Shown piece by piece: positions 51,913-61,145 of a stretch of 64,000 nt of DNA. The position numbers and the translations under genes were made by a program. The number at the start of each line of letters is the position of its first letter. Position 1 is the first letter of the stretch. The stretch is taken from the NCBI GenBank assembly GCA_013178165.1, contig JABLXG010000016.1:1-64000 (forward strand), written 5' to 3'. Below the pieces are notes generated by a model, which saw only the letters and a program-made list of their open reading frames with translations, was not told the origin of the DNA and did no database searches. Source of the stretch: Anaerolineae bacterium. Its GTDB lineage: Bacteria; Chloroflexota; Anaerolineae; Aggregatilineales; Ch27.

Positions 51913-54900
51913 TCATGTCCCGGCGGCCAGGGCAACGCTCCCAGGGAAGCCCCGCAGGAGAGCGCTAACCTTGGCCCTCATCTGAGCGTCGGTGAAGTGC
52001 ATCAACTGGATGGCCTGGGCCGGGCATTCAGCGGCGCAGGAGCCGCACCCCTGGCAGACCGCAGGCTCGATAATCGCTGCGCCGCGGATGCCGCCAACGC
52101 CGACCAGTTCCGGCTCGATTCGCGGCACGCCGAACGGGCAGATCCGCACGCAGGTCAGGCAGCCGGTGCACTTTGTCTGATCGACTACCGCGATTCGCCC
52201 GCCTGCAGTCAGGGTAGCCTGGCTGAGCACCCGCGCCGCCCGCGCCGCCGCTGCCTGAGCCTGGATCAGCGCTTCATCGAGCAGCTTGGGGTAGTGGGCC
52301 ATCCCGGCCATGAAGACTCCATCGGTGGCAAAGTCAACCGGGCGCAATTTGACATGCGCTTCCAGGAAAAAGCCGTGGCTGTCAATGTTCGCCTTGAACA
52401 GATTCGCCAGTTTGCGGGCATCCTCACGCGGGATCACCGGCATGCTCAGCACCAGCACGTCCGGCTGCAGGGCCAGCGTGCGGCCCAGCGCCGGGTCATG
52501 GGCGCGGATGAGCAGCCGATCGGCGCAGGTGACTTCCGGGCGGTGTTCGTCATCGTAGCGGATGAAGATCACCCCCTGTTGGCGGGCCTTGTTATACAGG
52601 CGTTCCTTAAAGCCGTAGGTGCGGATGTCGCGGTACAGCACGACAACCTGAGCATCTGGTCGGCGCGCCTTGAGGGCCAGGGCGTTTTTGAGCGCCACTG
52701 TGCAGCAGATGCGGCTGCAAAATTGCTCGGCTGGCCCTACGCACTGGATCATGACCGCCGACTGTGGCAGGTCGTTCCCGGCCGCCAGACACACTTCGAA
52801 TTCCTGCTGGGTGAGGATGCGCGGGTCGGAGCCATAGCCATAATCCGGCCCCCGGTATTCCTGCGCGCCGGTCGCCAGGATGGTGGCCCCGTGGTCGATC
52901 CGGTGCTCCTGGCCATCTGCCCTCCGGATAGTGCTGTGGAAGTTGCCCATGTGCCCGGCGGTGGCGCTGACCACGCTGCGCAGATGGACTGTGATCGCCT
53001 GTTGCGCCTTCACCTGCGCGATCAGATGGTGCAGCACCTGCTGAGGGTCCCGGCCATCCCAGGCGGTGAACACGTGGCGCAGGTTGCCGCCCAGTTCTCC
53101 CTCCCGTTCGACCAGATGCACCGCAAAGCCCTGTTCCGCCAGCGATACCGCCGCCATCATCCCCGCTGCCCCGCCGCCGACAACCAGTGCCGTCTGTTGC
53201 ACGGACACCTCAACCGTGTGTTGTGGTTCCAGCCGCGCCGCGCGGGCGACCGCCATCCGCACCAGATCTTTTGCTTTGGCTGTGGCTGCCTCGCGGTCAT
53301 GCGAGTGCACCCAGGAACACTGGTTGCGGATGTTGGCCATCTCAAAAAGATAGGGGTTCAGGCCGGCGGAGCGCAGGCAATCCTGAAAGAGCGGCTGGTG
53401 CGTCAGCGGGGTACAGCTTGCCACGACCACCCGATTGAGGCGGCGGCTGGCGATCTCCCCGGCAATGTGGCGGATGCTATCCTGCGAGCAGGTGTACAGG
53501 TTCGCTTCCGCATGGCAGACTCCGGGCAGCCCGGCAGCATACTCGGCGACCGCGGGCACATCCAGATAGCCGCCGATATTCGATCCGCAGTGGCAGACAA
53601 ACACACCAATACGCGGCTCCTCGCTGCTGACATCACGCTCCGGGGGGTACTCAGGGGTCTTGGTCAGGCTGAAGCGCGCTGCGCGGAGGCGGGCGGCGGC
53701 GGAAGCTGCAGCGCCGCCTGCTTCCACAACTGATTCGGGGATATCCTTGGGTTCGCGGAATGGCCCGATGGCATAGATCCCCGGCCGGCTGGTTTCCAGC
53801 GGGTTGAACTGCACCGTGTGGCAAAATCCGTAATCATCCAGTTCGATGCCCAGGCGGCGGCCCAGCGCGCGCACCGATTCGGAAATCTCCATGCCTACCG
53901 ACAGCACCACCAGGTCGAACCGGCCGCTGGTGGGCAGGCCATCATCCGCTACATAGTGCAGGATCAGGTCCTGCGTTTCTGCATCTTCCTGCACGGCACT
54001 AATACGGCAGCGCGTATAGCGGATGCCGTAAAGGTTGCGGGCACGCTCAAAGTACTCCTGATAGCCTTTAGAAAAGGCGCGCATGTCCATCAGGAAGACC
54101 TGGATATCCAGGTCCGGCGCGTGCTCCTTGGCAATTACAGCTTCCTTGCTGGCATACATGCAGCAGACGGCGGAGCAATAATCATGCTGTTGGTCGCGCG
54201 AGCCAACGCATTGCAGGAAAGCGATTCGTCGCGGCGTGCGGCCGTCTGAGGGACGCCGAATCTGGCCCATCGTCGGCCCGGAAGCGGAGAGCAGCCGCTC
54301 AAACTGCAACGCCGTGATCACGTTCGGAAAGCGCCCCAGGCCGTATTCCTGTGAGAGTGTAGCGTTGTAGGTCTGGTAGCCGGGCGCCAGGATCACTGCG
54401 CCGACCTGTAGCGCCTGGTCTTGAGCGATCATGTCGTGGTCGATGGCTCCCACGCCACAGGCGAACGTGCAACTCATGCACTCCGAGCAGACACCGCAGG
54501 CCAGGCAGCGTGCCGCTTCCCGCTGGGCTGACCGGTCATCGTAGCCGCGCTCAACCTCCTCAAAACTGCTGATGCGCTGTGCAACCGGCAGCTCCGGCAT
54601 GGGCACGCGAGGCTGCGGCACGATCTCCCCGCGCGCAATACGGTCCTGGATCTCCTGAGCCGACAGACGTACCACCGGTAACTCTGGTCGGTGTGGCGGT
54701 TCGAGGTGTTCTCCCTGCAGGTAGCGGATGATCGAGCGGGCAGCAGTGTGGCCGCTGGCGACGGCTTCGATCACGAATGCCGTGCCGGAGACGCTATCTC
54801 CGGCGGCAAAGACGCCCTCCCGCGTGGCGGCAAGGGTGTTGGGATTGACGGCGATCGTCCGCTGGCGGGTTAGCCCCACGCCGGCGTCGTCGGGGATGAA

Positions 54901-56427
54901 CGCCAGGCCGGCCCGTTGCCCGACGGAGAAGATCACCGTGTCGCAGGGGATGATGTGGTTGGAATCCGGCACGCGCTCCACCGTCAGGCGTCCGGCGTCG
55001 TCGAAGTGGAAGGAGGCCACCCGCTGGCACTCAACGCCGCAGACATGCCCGCGCTCATCACCCACGATGCGCTCAAAAGAGCGTCCGGGGTGCAGGACGA
55101 CACCTTCCGCCTCGGCAGCTGCGATCTCCCAGGGATGCGCTGGCATCCGGTCGCGCTCCTCCAAGCAGGCCAGGTGGACCTCCCGGCCCAGGCGCAGGGC
55201 GCTGCGAGCGACGTCGATGGCGACATTGCCGCCGCCCAGCACCAGCACGCGCTGACCCAGCGGCGGGGCATCGGTTCCGCCCCCGGCGTAGCGCCCCAGC
55301 CGCACATCGCGCAGAAAGTGCGTGTTGATCAGCACACCGTCCAGGTCGGCGCCGGGGATGGGCAAGCGGATGCCCTCGTGCGCGCCGACGGCGATCAGCA
55401 CGGCATCGAAGCCCTCATCAAACAGATCGTCCAGGTTGTTGACCTGATGATTGAGCCGCAGGTCAACGCCGAGATCGATGATGTCCTGGACCTCGCGTTC
55501 GATGATCGCGGTCGGCAGGCGGTACTCCGGCACGCCCAGCCGCAGCATTCCCCCAGCGACGGGCATAGCCTCGAAAGCGGTGACGCCGTAGCCTGCCAGG
55601 ACGAGGTCCTGTGCGGCGGTGAGTCCGCACGGCCCCGCGCCGATGATCGCCACGCGTTCCGGATGCAGGCGTGGCGCTGGCGCAACCGGCTGGCGCGGCA
55701 TGGCGTAAACCTTGTCCGTGACGAAACGCTTGAGTGCCCGGATGTTGATCGGCTCATCCACTAGACCACGGTTGCAGGCCGTTTCGCAACGGTGGTTGCA
55801 GATGCGCCCGCAGATGCCGGGGAAAGGGTTGTCCATCTTGATCACGCGCAGCGCATCTTCCCAGCGGCCCTCACGGATGAGGGCGATGTAGCCCTGGGCA
55901 CGCTGTCCGGCGGGGCAGGCGTCTCGGCAGGGAGCGATACCGCGCTTTTCGATGGCGTAGGCGTTGGGTACCGCCTGCGGGTAGAGCTTGTAGGCCGCCC
56001 GCCGGGTTGATAGCCCTTCGTTGAACGAATCAGGGACGATCACCGGGCAGACTTTGGCGCAGTCGCCGCAGCCGATACAACGTGCCGGGTCGATATAGCG
56101 GGGATGCTGGCGTACATACACCGAAAAATTCCCGGCCTGGCCCCTGACCTCCAGGACTTCCGTGTTGGTCATCACGGTGATATTGGGATGACGCCCAACA
56201 TCCACCAGGCGGGGGGAAATCGTGCACATGGCGCAGTCATTGGTGGGGAAGGTCTTGTCCAACTGGGCCATCTTGCCGCCGATAGCCGACTGCGCCTCCA
56301 CCAGATAGACCCTGAAGCCCTGCTCAGCCAGATCCAGCGCGGCCTGCATACCGGCGATACCCCCGCCGACAACCAGCACGGCCCCCACTGGCGAGTTGTT
56401 GGGATGTTTGCCATCGGGGTTGCTCAT
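51913..56427 (-). CDS. HdrA-like flavoprotein with inserted GltD-type NAD(P)H module
   Basis: A 1,504-residue electron-bifurcating-type flavoprotein. Residues 16-45 hold the first FAD motif (VGAVLVVGGGIAGM), then cysteines 65 and 68 and a [4Fe-4S] motif at 117-127. From about 160 to 600 a GltD-like module is inserted, with its own cysteines (167, 171, 206, 210, 214, 218), a Rossmann motif IIGAGPCGLT at about 261 and GGGNVAIDVARSAL for NAD(P)H. The HdrA frame resumes with VCSECMSC cysteines, LQCVGSRDQQ and CSAVCC. A CHCG linker follows, then a second flavin-disulfide-reductase-like half, and two C-terminal ferredoxin motifs (CTGCLTCVRIC and CQGCGSCAAEC). Inferred role: take electrons from NAD(P)H and split them between low-potential carriers and the MetVF/HdrBC side. 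Confidence 0.9.
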   Translation of the reverse strand: MSNPDGKHPNNSPVGAVLVVGGGIAGMQAALDLAEQGFRVYLVEAQSAIGGKMAQLDKTFPTNDCAMCTISPRLVDVGRHPNITVMTNTEVLEVRGQAGNFSVYVRQHPRYIDPARCIGCGDCAKVCPVIVPDSFNEGLSTRRAAYKLYPQAVPNAYAIEKRGIAPCRDACPAGQRAQGYIALIREGRWEDALRVIKMDNPFPGICGRICNHRCETACNRGLVDEPINIRALKRFVTDKVYAMPRQPVAPAPRLHPERVAIIGAGPCGLTAAQDLVLAGYGVTAFEAMPVAGGMLRLGVPEYRLPTAIIEREVQDIIDLGVDLRLNHQVNNLDDLFDEGFDAVLIAVGAHEGIRLPIPGADLDGVLINTHFLRDVRLGRYAGGGTDAPPLGQRVLVLGGGNVAIDVARSALRLGREVHLACLEERDRMPAHPWEIAAAEAEGVVLHPGRSFERIVGDERGHVCGVECQRVASFHFDDAGRLTVERVPDSNHIIPCDTVIFSVGQRAGLAFIPDDAGVGLTRQRTIAVNPNTLAATREGVFAAGDSVSGTAFVIEAVASGHTAARSIIRYLQGEHLEPPHRPELPVVRLSAQEIQDRIARGEIVPQPRVPMPELPVAQRISSFEEVERGYDDRSAQREAARCLACGVCSECMSCTFACGVGAIDHDMIAQDQALQVGAVILAPGYQTYNATLSQEYGLGRFPNVITALQFERLLSASGPTMGQIRRPSDGRTPRRIAFLQCVGSRDQQHDYCSAVCCMYASKEAVIAKEHAPDLDIQVFLMDMRAFSKGYQEYFERARNLYGIRYTRCRISAVQEDAETQDLILHYVADDGLPTSGRFDLVVLSVGMEISESVRALGRRLGIELDDYGFCHTVQFNPLETSRPGIYAIGPFREPKDIPESVVEAGGAAASAAARLRAARFSLTKTPEYPPERDVSSEEPRIGVFVCHCGSNIGGYLDVPAVAEYAAGLPGVCHAEANLYTCSQDSIRHIAGEIASRRLNRVVVASCTPLTHQPLFQDCLRSAGLNPYLFEMANIRNQCSWVHSHDREAATAKAKDLVRMAVARAARLEPQHTVEVSVQQTALVVGGGAAGMMAAVSLAEQGFAVHLVEREGELGGNLRHVFTAWDGRDPQQVLHHLIAQVKAQQAITVHLRSVVSATAGHMGNFHSTIRRADGQEHRIDHGATILATGAQEYRGPDYGYGSDPRILTQQEFEVCLAAGNDLPQSAVMIQCVGPAEQFCSRICCTVALKNALALKARRPDAQVVVLYRDIRTYGFKERLYNKARQQGVIFIRYDDEHRPEVTCADRLLIRAHDPALGRTLALQPDVLVLSMPVIPREDARKLANLFKANIDSHGFFLEAHVKLRPVDFATDGVFMAGMAHYPKLLDEALIQAQAAAARAARVLSQATLTAGGRIAVVDQTKCTGCLTCVRICPFGVPRIEPELVGVGGIRGAAIIEPAVCQGCGSCAAECPAQAIQLMHFTDAQMRAKVSALLRGFPGSVALAAGT

Positions 56428-56487
56428 GGGGCATCCCCCTTGCGTTGATAGCTCGACCGGTTGTGGTGTGTTGGAAGCGGATTGGGG

Positions 56488-57006
56488 TCAGCGCCGCCCA
56501 GGAAGCGATCCGGTGCGTCTGCCCCGCCAGCCAATCTCGTCGTCGGGTTCCGGTTCAGAGGGGTGGGGTGCTTCGCCAGCCTGGCTGGCACGCTTAAGTG
56601 GATTCGGGCCAAGCGTCCTGATGCGGTCGGTCATCGTCCGGGCTGCTGCGGCGAAGGCCTGGGCCTGGCTGCCGGACATGAAGAATATCTCCAGCCGGTC
56701 CCCGCCCAGACCGATAGCGTCGAGGATTTGCCTGGCGCGTTGTACCCGGGCCAGCCCGCGCTCGTTGCCGCGCACATGGTGACAGTTGCCGATGGGGCAG
56801 GCGACCAGGTAGACGCCGTCAGCCCCTTGCTCAAAGGCTTCCAGCAAATAGCGGATGTCGGTCTTGCCGGTGCAGGGCAGCCGCACGAATTTGACATTGG
56901 CGGGATACTGCACGTCCATGATGCCGGCAGTGTCAGCGGCCATATAGCCGCAATAGATGCAATAAAAAGCGGTGATCTCCGGCTCAAACGGCTGTTGAGC
57001 GCTCAT
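56488..57006 (-). CDS. mvhD: MvhD-type iron-sulfur protein (cysteine form)
   Basis: A 172-residue homologue of the probable selenoprotein MvhD. CIYCGYMAADTAG at residues 16-28 and CPIGNC, about residue 76, provide the cluster cysteines. The tail after GPNPLKR is long, charged and variable. The start overlaps the HdrA stop as TGATG, so translation is coupled to HdrA. It provides the internal Cys reference for the Sec position of the other copy. Confidence 0.9.
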   Translation of the reverse strand: MSAQQPFEPEITAFYCIYCGYMAADTAGIMDVQYPANVKFVRLPCTGKTDIRYLLEAFEQGADGVYLVACPIGNCHHVRGNERGLARVQRARQILDAIGLGGDRLEIFFMSGSQAQAFAAAARTMTDRIRTLGPNPLKRASQAGEAPHPSEPEPDDEIGWRGRRTGSLPGRR

Positions 57007-60000
57007 CAGGTGGCCTCCCCCGGCATGGCGGCGGGCAGCCAGCTCCCCAACCCGCCGATGGGCCGGAGCATCATCTGGTCATCGGTGTAATGGACAAGCT
57101 GGATGGCGTTGGCCGGGCACTCAGCGGTGCAAGTGCCACAGCCCTGGCACTGAGCCGGATCGATGAACGCTGCGCCGCCTAGCCCGCCAACACCGGTCCG
57201 CCCCTCCTGCTGGATGACCTGGGGGATGGCAAAGGGACAGACACGGGTGCAGGTCAGGCAACCGACGCATTTCTGCGGATCGACACGAGCGACCACGCCG
57301 CCCAGGTAAAGTGATTGCTGGGCCAGGAGCGGCAGCGCCCGCGCGGCGGCGGCCAACGCATGGCTGATGCTCTCCTCGATGAACTTGGGGTAATGAGCCA
57401 TCCCCGCCAGGAAGATCCCCTCGCGCATAAAGTCCATGGGCCGCAACTTAATCTGTGCTTCGGCGAAGAAGTGTTCACTGGAGAGCGGCACGCGCAGCAT
57501 CTTTGCCAGCGCTTCCGTGCCTTCCGCCGGGGCAATGGCCATGCTCAGGGGTACCAGGTCAGCGGGTAGCTCCAGATCGCAGTTGAGCGAAAGGTCACGC
57601 ACCCGGACGCGCAGGCGCTGACCATCGTGGATGACCTGCGGTGGGGCATCATCGGTATAACGGATGAATACCACCCCGTGATTGCGCGCTTCGGTGTAGT
57701 AGGCCTCGCGGAATCCATAGGTCACGATGTTCTTGTAGAGCACACTGACCCGGCAATTGGGGTTGAATAGCCTGAGGCGCACGGCGTTCTTCATCGCATT
57801 GGTGCAGCAGACCCGCGAACAGTATTCGGGCGTATCTTCGGGTCGTACACACTGGATCATCACCACGTCGCGCAACCGGGCGATCTCCTCCGGCGCGTGA
57901 ATGATCTTCTCCTCCAGTTGTCGCTGGGTGATGACGCCTGGTAGTTCCAGCAGAGGGTGCTGATCGGTTTCGCGTCCGCCGGTTGCCACGATGGTCACGC
58001 CATACTCGATCTCGCGGTCTTCGGTGGAGCCATCAGGGTATGTGGTGCGCAGGACGACGCGGAAGAAGCCGACATGTCCCTGGTGGCTGATGACCTCGGT
58101 GCGCGTGTGGACCGTGATGCGCTGGTGCGCACGCACCCGGTTGACGAGATCGCGCAACAGACGCTGGGGGTGGTAGCCCTCGGCCACATAGTGGATCTGC
58201 AGCAGGTTGCCACCCAGCATCTCTGTGCGTTCAACCAGATGGACATGGTAGCCGCTATCGGCGATGGACAGTGCAGCAGTCATCCCGGCCACGCCACCGC
58301 CGATCACCAGGGCTGTTGGGCGGCAGCGGTGACGATCCTTGTGGACAGGTTGGGCCGCCATCACCCGCCCGACAGCTACCCGAACAAGCTCCTGTGCCTT
58401 GCGCTGGGCAAGGGCCGGTTGCTGGCGGTGGACACGGCTACACTGTTCCCGCAGGTTGACCACTTCCAGCAGGTAAGGATTAAGACCGACCATGCGGACT
58501 GCCCGCTGGAATAGCGGCTCATGGGTACGGTTGCTACAGGCGGCCACCACGATACGATTGAGCTTCTCATTCTGGATTCGCGCCTGGAGGTGTTCCAGCC
58601 GCTCGGGCAAACAGGCGAAGTCAATGACGCCAGCGGCGACGACGCCGGGCAGTCGTTCAGCCGCCTGGGCCAGGGCTGGCAGGTCGAGCACGGCGCTGAT
58701 GGTGCCGCCACAGGTGCAGGCGAAAACCCCAACGCGTGGCGGTTCGCCACTGACATCGCGTTCGGGCGGCACGCCATCAGGAGCCAGGAACGGCCATTCG
58801 CGGGAATAGGGGTGTGTGTTCAGTCGGTCGTTCAACAGGCGCATGGCTTCGGCGGCGGCGCCGCTGGCATCGATGATCGTCTCGGCGATCTCTTTGGGCG
58901 AGGAGAACGCGCCACAGACGAATATCCCCGGCCTGCTGGTTTGCAGGGGGGTGAATTTGTCTGTCTGGCAGAAGCCGTACTCGTTCAACTCGATACCGAG
59001 CAGATTCGCCAGGTGCCGCGCCCCTTCCGGCGGTTGCAGTCCGGCGGCCAGCACCACCATCTCGGCGGTCTCCTGGTGTAGCGTTCCGTCCGGTTCGGCG
59101 TAATCCAGGACAAGGTTGTGCGTGGTAGGGTCCTCATGGATTCCGGAAACACGGCTGCGGATGTAGCGGACGCCATGTTTCTTCCGCGCCCTGGCAAAAT
59201 AGGAACTGTACTCCTTGTTGAAGGCGCGTTCATCCATGATGAAGATCGTGCAGTTGACATCACTGCCTAAACGCTGCTTGGCCAGCATCGCCTCTTTGGT
59301 CGCCACCATACAGCAAATGGAGGAGCAATAGCGGTTTTGCTGATCGCGGGAGCCGATGCACTGCAGCCAGGCGATAGAGCGCGGGCGCTGATGATCAGAG
59401 GGTCGGATCACGATGCCCTCTGTCGGTCCAGAGCGGCTGGCCAGCCGTTCGTAATGCATAGCGTGCAGCACGTTGGGGTAACGACCGTAGCCCAGTTCTT
59501 CCAGTGGTGTGGGATCATAAATCTGGAAGCCCAGAGCCAGGATCAGAGCGCCCACTTCCACAGTCAGCAATCGGGGCTGTTCGGACAGATCGATAGCGGC
59601 GCTGGGACAGGCATCAGCGCAACGGTTGCAGGAGACGCAATATGGCCCCCGCTCGATCACGTAAGTGTCTGGCACAGCGCGGGCGGCTACTTTGTGGATC
59701 GCCTTGTGGGGGGTCATGCCCTGCTGGTAAGGGTCAGGAAGCTCAGCCGGGCAGACTTCAGTGCAACGCCCGCAACCGGTACACCGCGCCGGATCGACAT
59801 AGCGCGGGTCCTGGCGCAGTGAAACAGTAAAATCGCCGGCCTGGCCCTGCACGTCTAGGACGTGCGTGCCAGTCAGAACGGTGATGTTGGGATGCTGATT
59901 GTGGGGTATGTAAGCGGGGGAGATGGAGGGGCGGGTGCAGCCGTAACCATGATCCGGGGTACCCCGGCAGAGCACGCAATCGTGCTGGGGAAACATAAAA

Positions 60001-60164
60001 CCAAGTTGCGCTACCCGCCCGCCTAGACAGGGCGTTTGCTCCACAAGATACACGCGCAGCCCGGCATCCGCCAGATCCAGGGCGGCGCGCATACCCCCGA
60101 TGCCTCCACCGACGACCATCACAGCGCCGGTCGGTAGGCCTTCCCTCTGGTTTGCTGGAGCCAT
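57006..60164 (-). CDS. HdrA-like flavoprotein, first gene of the Hdr/Met cluster
   Basis: A 1,052-residue HdrA paralogue without a GltD insert. It has an N-terminal FAD motif (AVMVVGGGIGGM), a cysteine-rich insert (HDCVLC, then HGYGC) not present in the other HdrA, and [4Fe-4S] motifs CTGCGRCTEVC and CVSCNRCADAC. LQCIGSRDQQ and CSSICC, a CTCGG linker, a second flavoprotein-like half and two C-terminal ferredoxin motifs (CVGCLTCTRVC and CQGCGTCTAEC) follow. It starts about 60 bases after a strong promoter. Together with the MvhD encoded next it probably forms a second electron-transfer module of the complex. Confidence 0.9.
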   Translation of the reverse strand: MAPANQREGLPTGAVMVVGGGIGGMRAALDLADAGLRVYLVEQTPCLGGRVAQLGFMFPQHDCVLCRGTPDHGYGCTRPSISPAYIPHNQHPNITVLTGTHVLDVQGQAGDFTVSLRQDPRYVDPARCTGCGRCTEVCPAELPDPYQQGMTPHKAIHKVAARAVPDTYVIERGPYCVSCNRCADACPSAAIDLSEQPRLLTVEVGALILALGFQIYDPTPLEELGYGRYPNVLHAMHYERLASRSGPTEGIVIRPSDHQRPRSIAWLQCIGSRDQQNRYCSSICCMVATKEAMLAKQRLGSDVNCTIFIMDERAFNKEYSSYFARARKKHGVRYIRSRVSGIHEDPTTHNLVLDYAEPDGTLHQETAEMVVLAAGLQPPEGARHLANLLGIELNEYGFCQTDKFTPLQTSRPGIFVCGAFSSPKEIAETIIDASGAAAEAMRLLNDRLNTHPYSREWPFLAPDGVPPERDVSGEPPRVGVFACTCGGTISAVLDLPALAQAAERLPGVVAAGVIDFACLPERLEHLQARIQNEKLNRIVVAACSNRTHEPLFQRAVRMVGLNPYLLEVVNLREQCSRVHRQQPALAQRKAQELVRVAVGRVMAAQPVHKDRHRCRPTALVIGGGVAGMTAALSIADSGYHVHLVERTEMLGGNLLQIHYVAEGYHPQRLLRDLVNRVRAHQRITVHTRTEVISHQGHVGFFRVVLRTTYPDGSTEDREIEYGVTIVATGGRETDQHPLLELPGVITQRQLEEKIIHAPEEIARLRDVVMIQCVRPEDTPEYCSRVCCTNAMKNAVRLRLFNPNCRVSVLYKNIVTYGFREAYYTEARNHGVVFIRYTDDAPPQVIHDGQRLRVRVRDLSLNCDLELPADLVPLSMAIAPAEGTEALAKMLRVPLSSEHFFAEAQIKLRPMDFMREGIFLAGMAHYPKFIEESISHALAAAARALPLLAQQSLYLGGVVARVDPQKCVGCLTCTRVCPFAIPQVIQQEGRTGVGGLGGAAFIDPAQCQGCGTCTAECPANAIQLVHYTDDQMMLRPIGGLGSWLPAAMPGEAT

Positions 60165-60221
60165 GGTTCCCCCTGACCCTCAACGCATGGCCAGCCAGAC
60201 AGCAGTGCAACCGTATAATCT

Positions 60222-60251
60222 ATTATAGGGAAGAGTTTGCTTTCACGTCAA
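60222..60251 (-). promoter_or_regulatory. Strong promoter of the Hdr/Met cluster
   Basis: On the minus strand TTGACG (60246-60251) is followed after 18 bases by a perfect TATAAT (60222-60227). The HdrA start is 58 bases downstream. No internal promoter of similar quality was seen before 47504, so the cluster is probably one transcript. The stretch 60252-60493 holds no recognisable gene. Confidence 0.75.
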
Positions 60252-60493
60252 TTTGGGTGAGGATATTCACAAATGGAAATGGACCGTTCACGCAAGTGCT
60301 ATGCACCTGTAAGCCTGCGGACAGTGAGGATCGTGCCTGCTGTTGGCGCGGGGCGCAACAATACAGAGGCCCCGGCTCAGAGAGTAGATGCGCCGGGGGC
60401 GAACAACGTTGGTGTGGGGGCTCTTGTACTGCCGTAGCCTGACTGTCGGGGGGGAATTAAATGGGCCGGGCAACAGTCATGTTGAACTGCCGG

Positions 60494-60745
60494 TTACGGC
60501 TTATACACCTCCGTGTTACGGTTGACTTCCTCGATGACCCGGATAGCGACTTCGTCCCCCGCCTGTGCTGACGTGATGTTCTGGTGGTTGACCTGCATGG
60601 AGGTGACATCCTGCTCAAACAGGACAAAGCCGCGCTTGACAAACTGGACGTGGTCGCCAACGGCCAGAGGCCGCTCCAGCTGAACCACAGCCACACGGAT
60701 ACGGTCGAAGTAGTGGGTGACCTTGCCAACCCTGACGCCGGTCAT
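60494..60745 (-). CDS. Translation elongation factor-like protein (EF-Tu domain-2 fold)
   Basis: An 83-residue protein from ATG 60745, with CAGGAGG just upstream. The whole protein resembles the beta-barrel second domain of EF-Tu (GKVTHYFDRIRVAVVQL, then PLAVGDHVQF and SMQVNHQNI), without a GTPase domain. Such small proteins are often annotated as elongation factor-like; their role is not established. It appears to be a single-gene unit. Confidence 0.85.
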   Translation of the reverse strand: MTGVRVGKVTHYFDRIRVAVVQLERPLAVGDHVQFVKRGFVLFEQDVTSMQVNHQNITSAQAGDEVAIRVIEEVNRNTEVYKP

Positions 60746-61014
60746 GGCAGCCCTCCTGAACCTCACTGCTTTCTACCATTGTAAGGCTTTTTGCCTCAGA
60801 GATTGCGCCCGGATTTTGCCGCCAGCGCCTGGCGCTGGTAGTGCTGGTTTCGCTCACGATCGGCTGTCTGCCAGGGGCGCTTGAGGCCTTCTCCGGCGGT
60901 ATTCCGAATGCAGCGCTGATGCACCTGGCAGATGCCTGTTACGGAGGGCGGGTCGCCAGCAAGATGGCGCAGTCAGTATTCGGTGGAGTGCGGTATATTG
61001 CCCGAAAGCACAGA

Positions 61015-61070
61015 ATGAGTTCCGGCTCGCCAGGCGCACCGTCCTGGCCAGGCCGGAACTCATCTTTTTT
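61015..61070 (+). terminator. Strong rho-independent terminator on the plus strand with no known upstream gene
   Basis: A 12-bp stem (61015-61026 with 61052-61063), with a 6-bp inner stem (61029-61034 with 61043-61048), is followed by CTTTTTTG on the plus strand. On the minus strand no T-run follows the hairpin. All annotated genes nearby are on the minus strand, so the rightward terminator has no evident gene to end. It could insulate the serine hydrolase gene or end a small RNA starting after about 60770. The rest of 60746-61145 holds no gene. Confidence 0.75.
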
Positions 61071-61145
61071 GCGGAACTCCTTAGCGTCCGGGTACGGGTG
61101 CAGCGGGGGAGAACATACGTCCCGGCATTGTGGTTGGTCAGCAGA

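Noticed and set aside
51868-53733. Long plus-strand open frame of 621 codons
   Set aside because: It lies antisense to the HdrA-GltD gene, has no recognisable domain and reflects GC-rich codon use on the coding strand.
60288-60473. Short minus-strand open frame between the EF-Tu-like gene and the Hdr/Met promoter
   Set aside because: It has no ribosome site, no recognisable motif and a composition expected by chance.
60767-61145. tRNA or riboswitch in the gap
   Set aside because: No cloverleaf or T-loop consensus and no known aptamer core were seen; only the terminator hairpin is structured.
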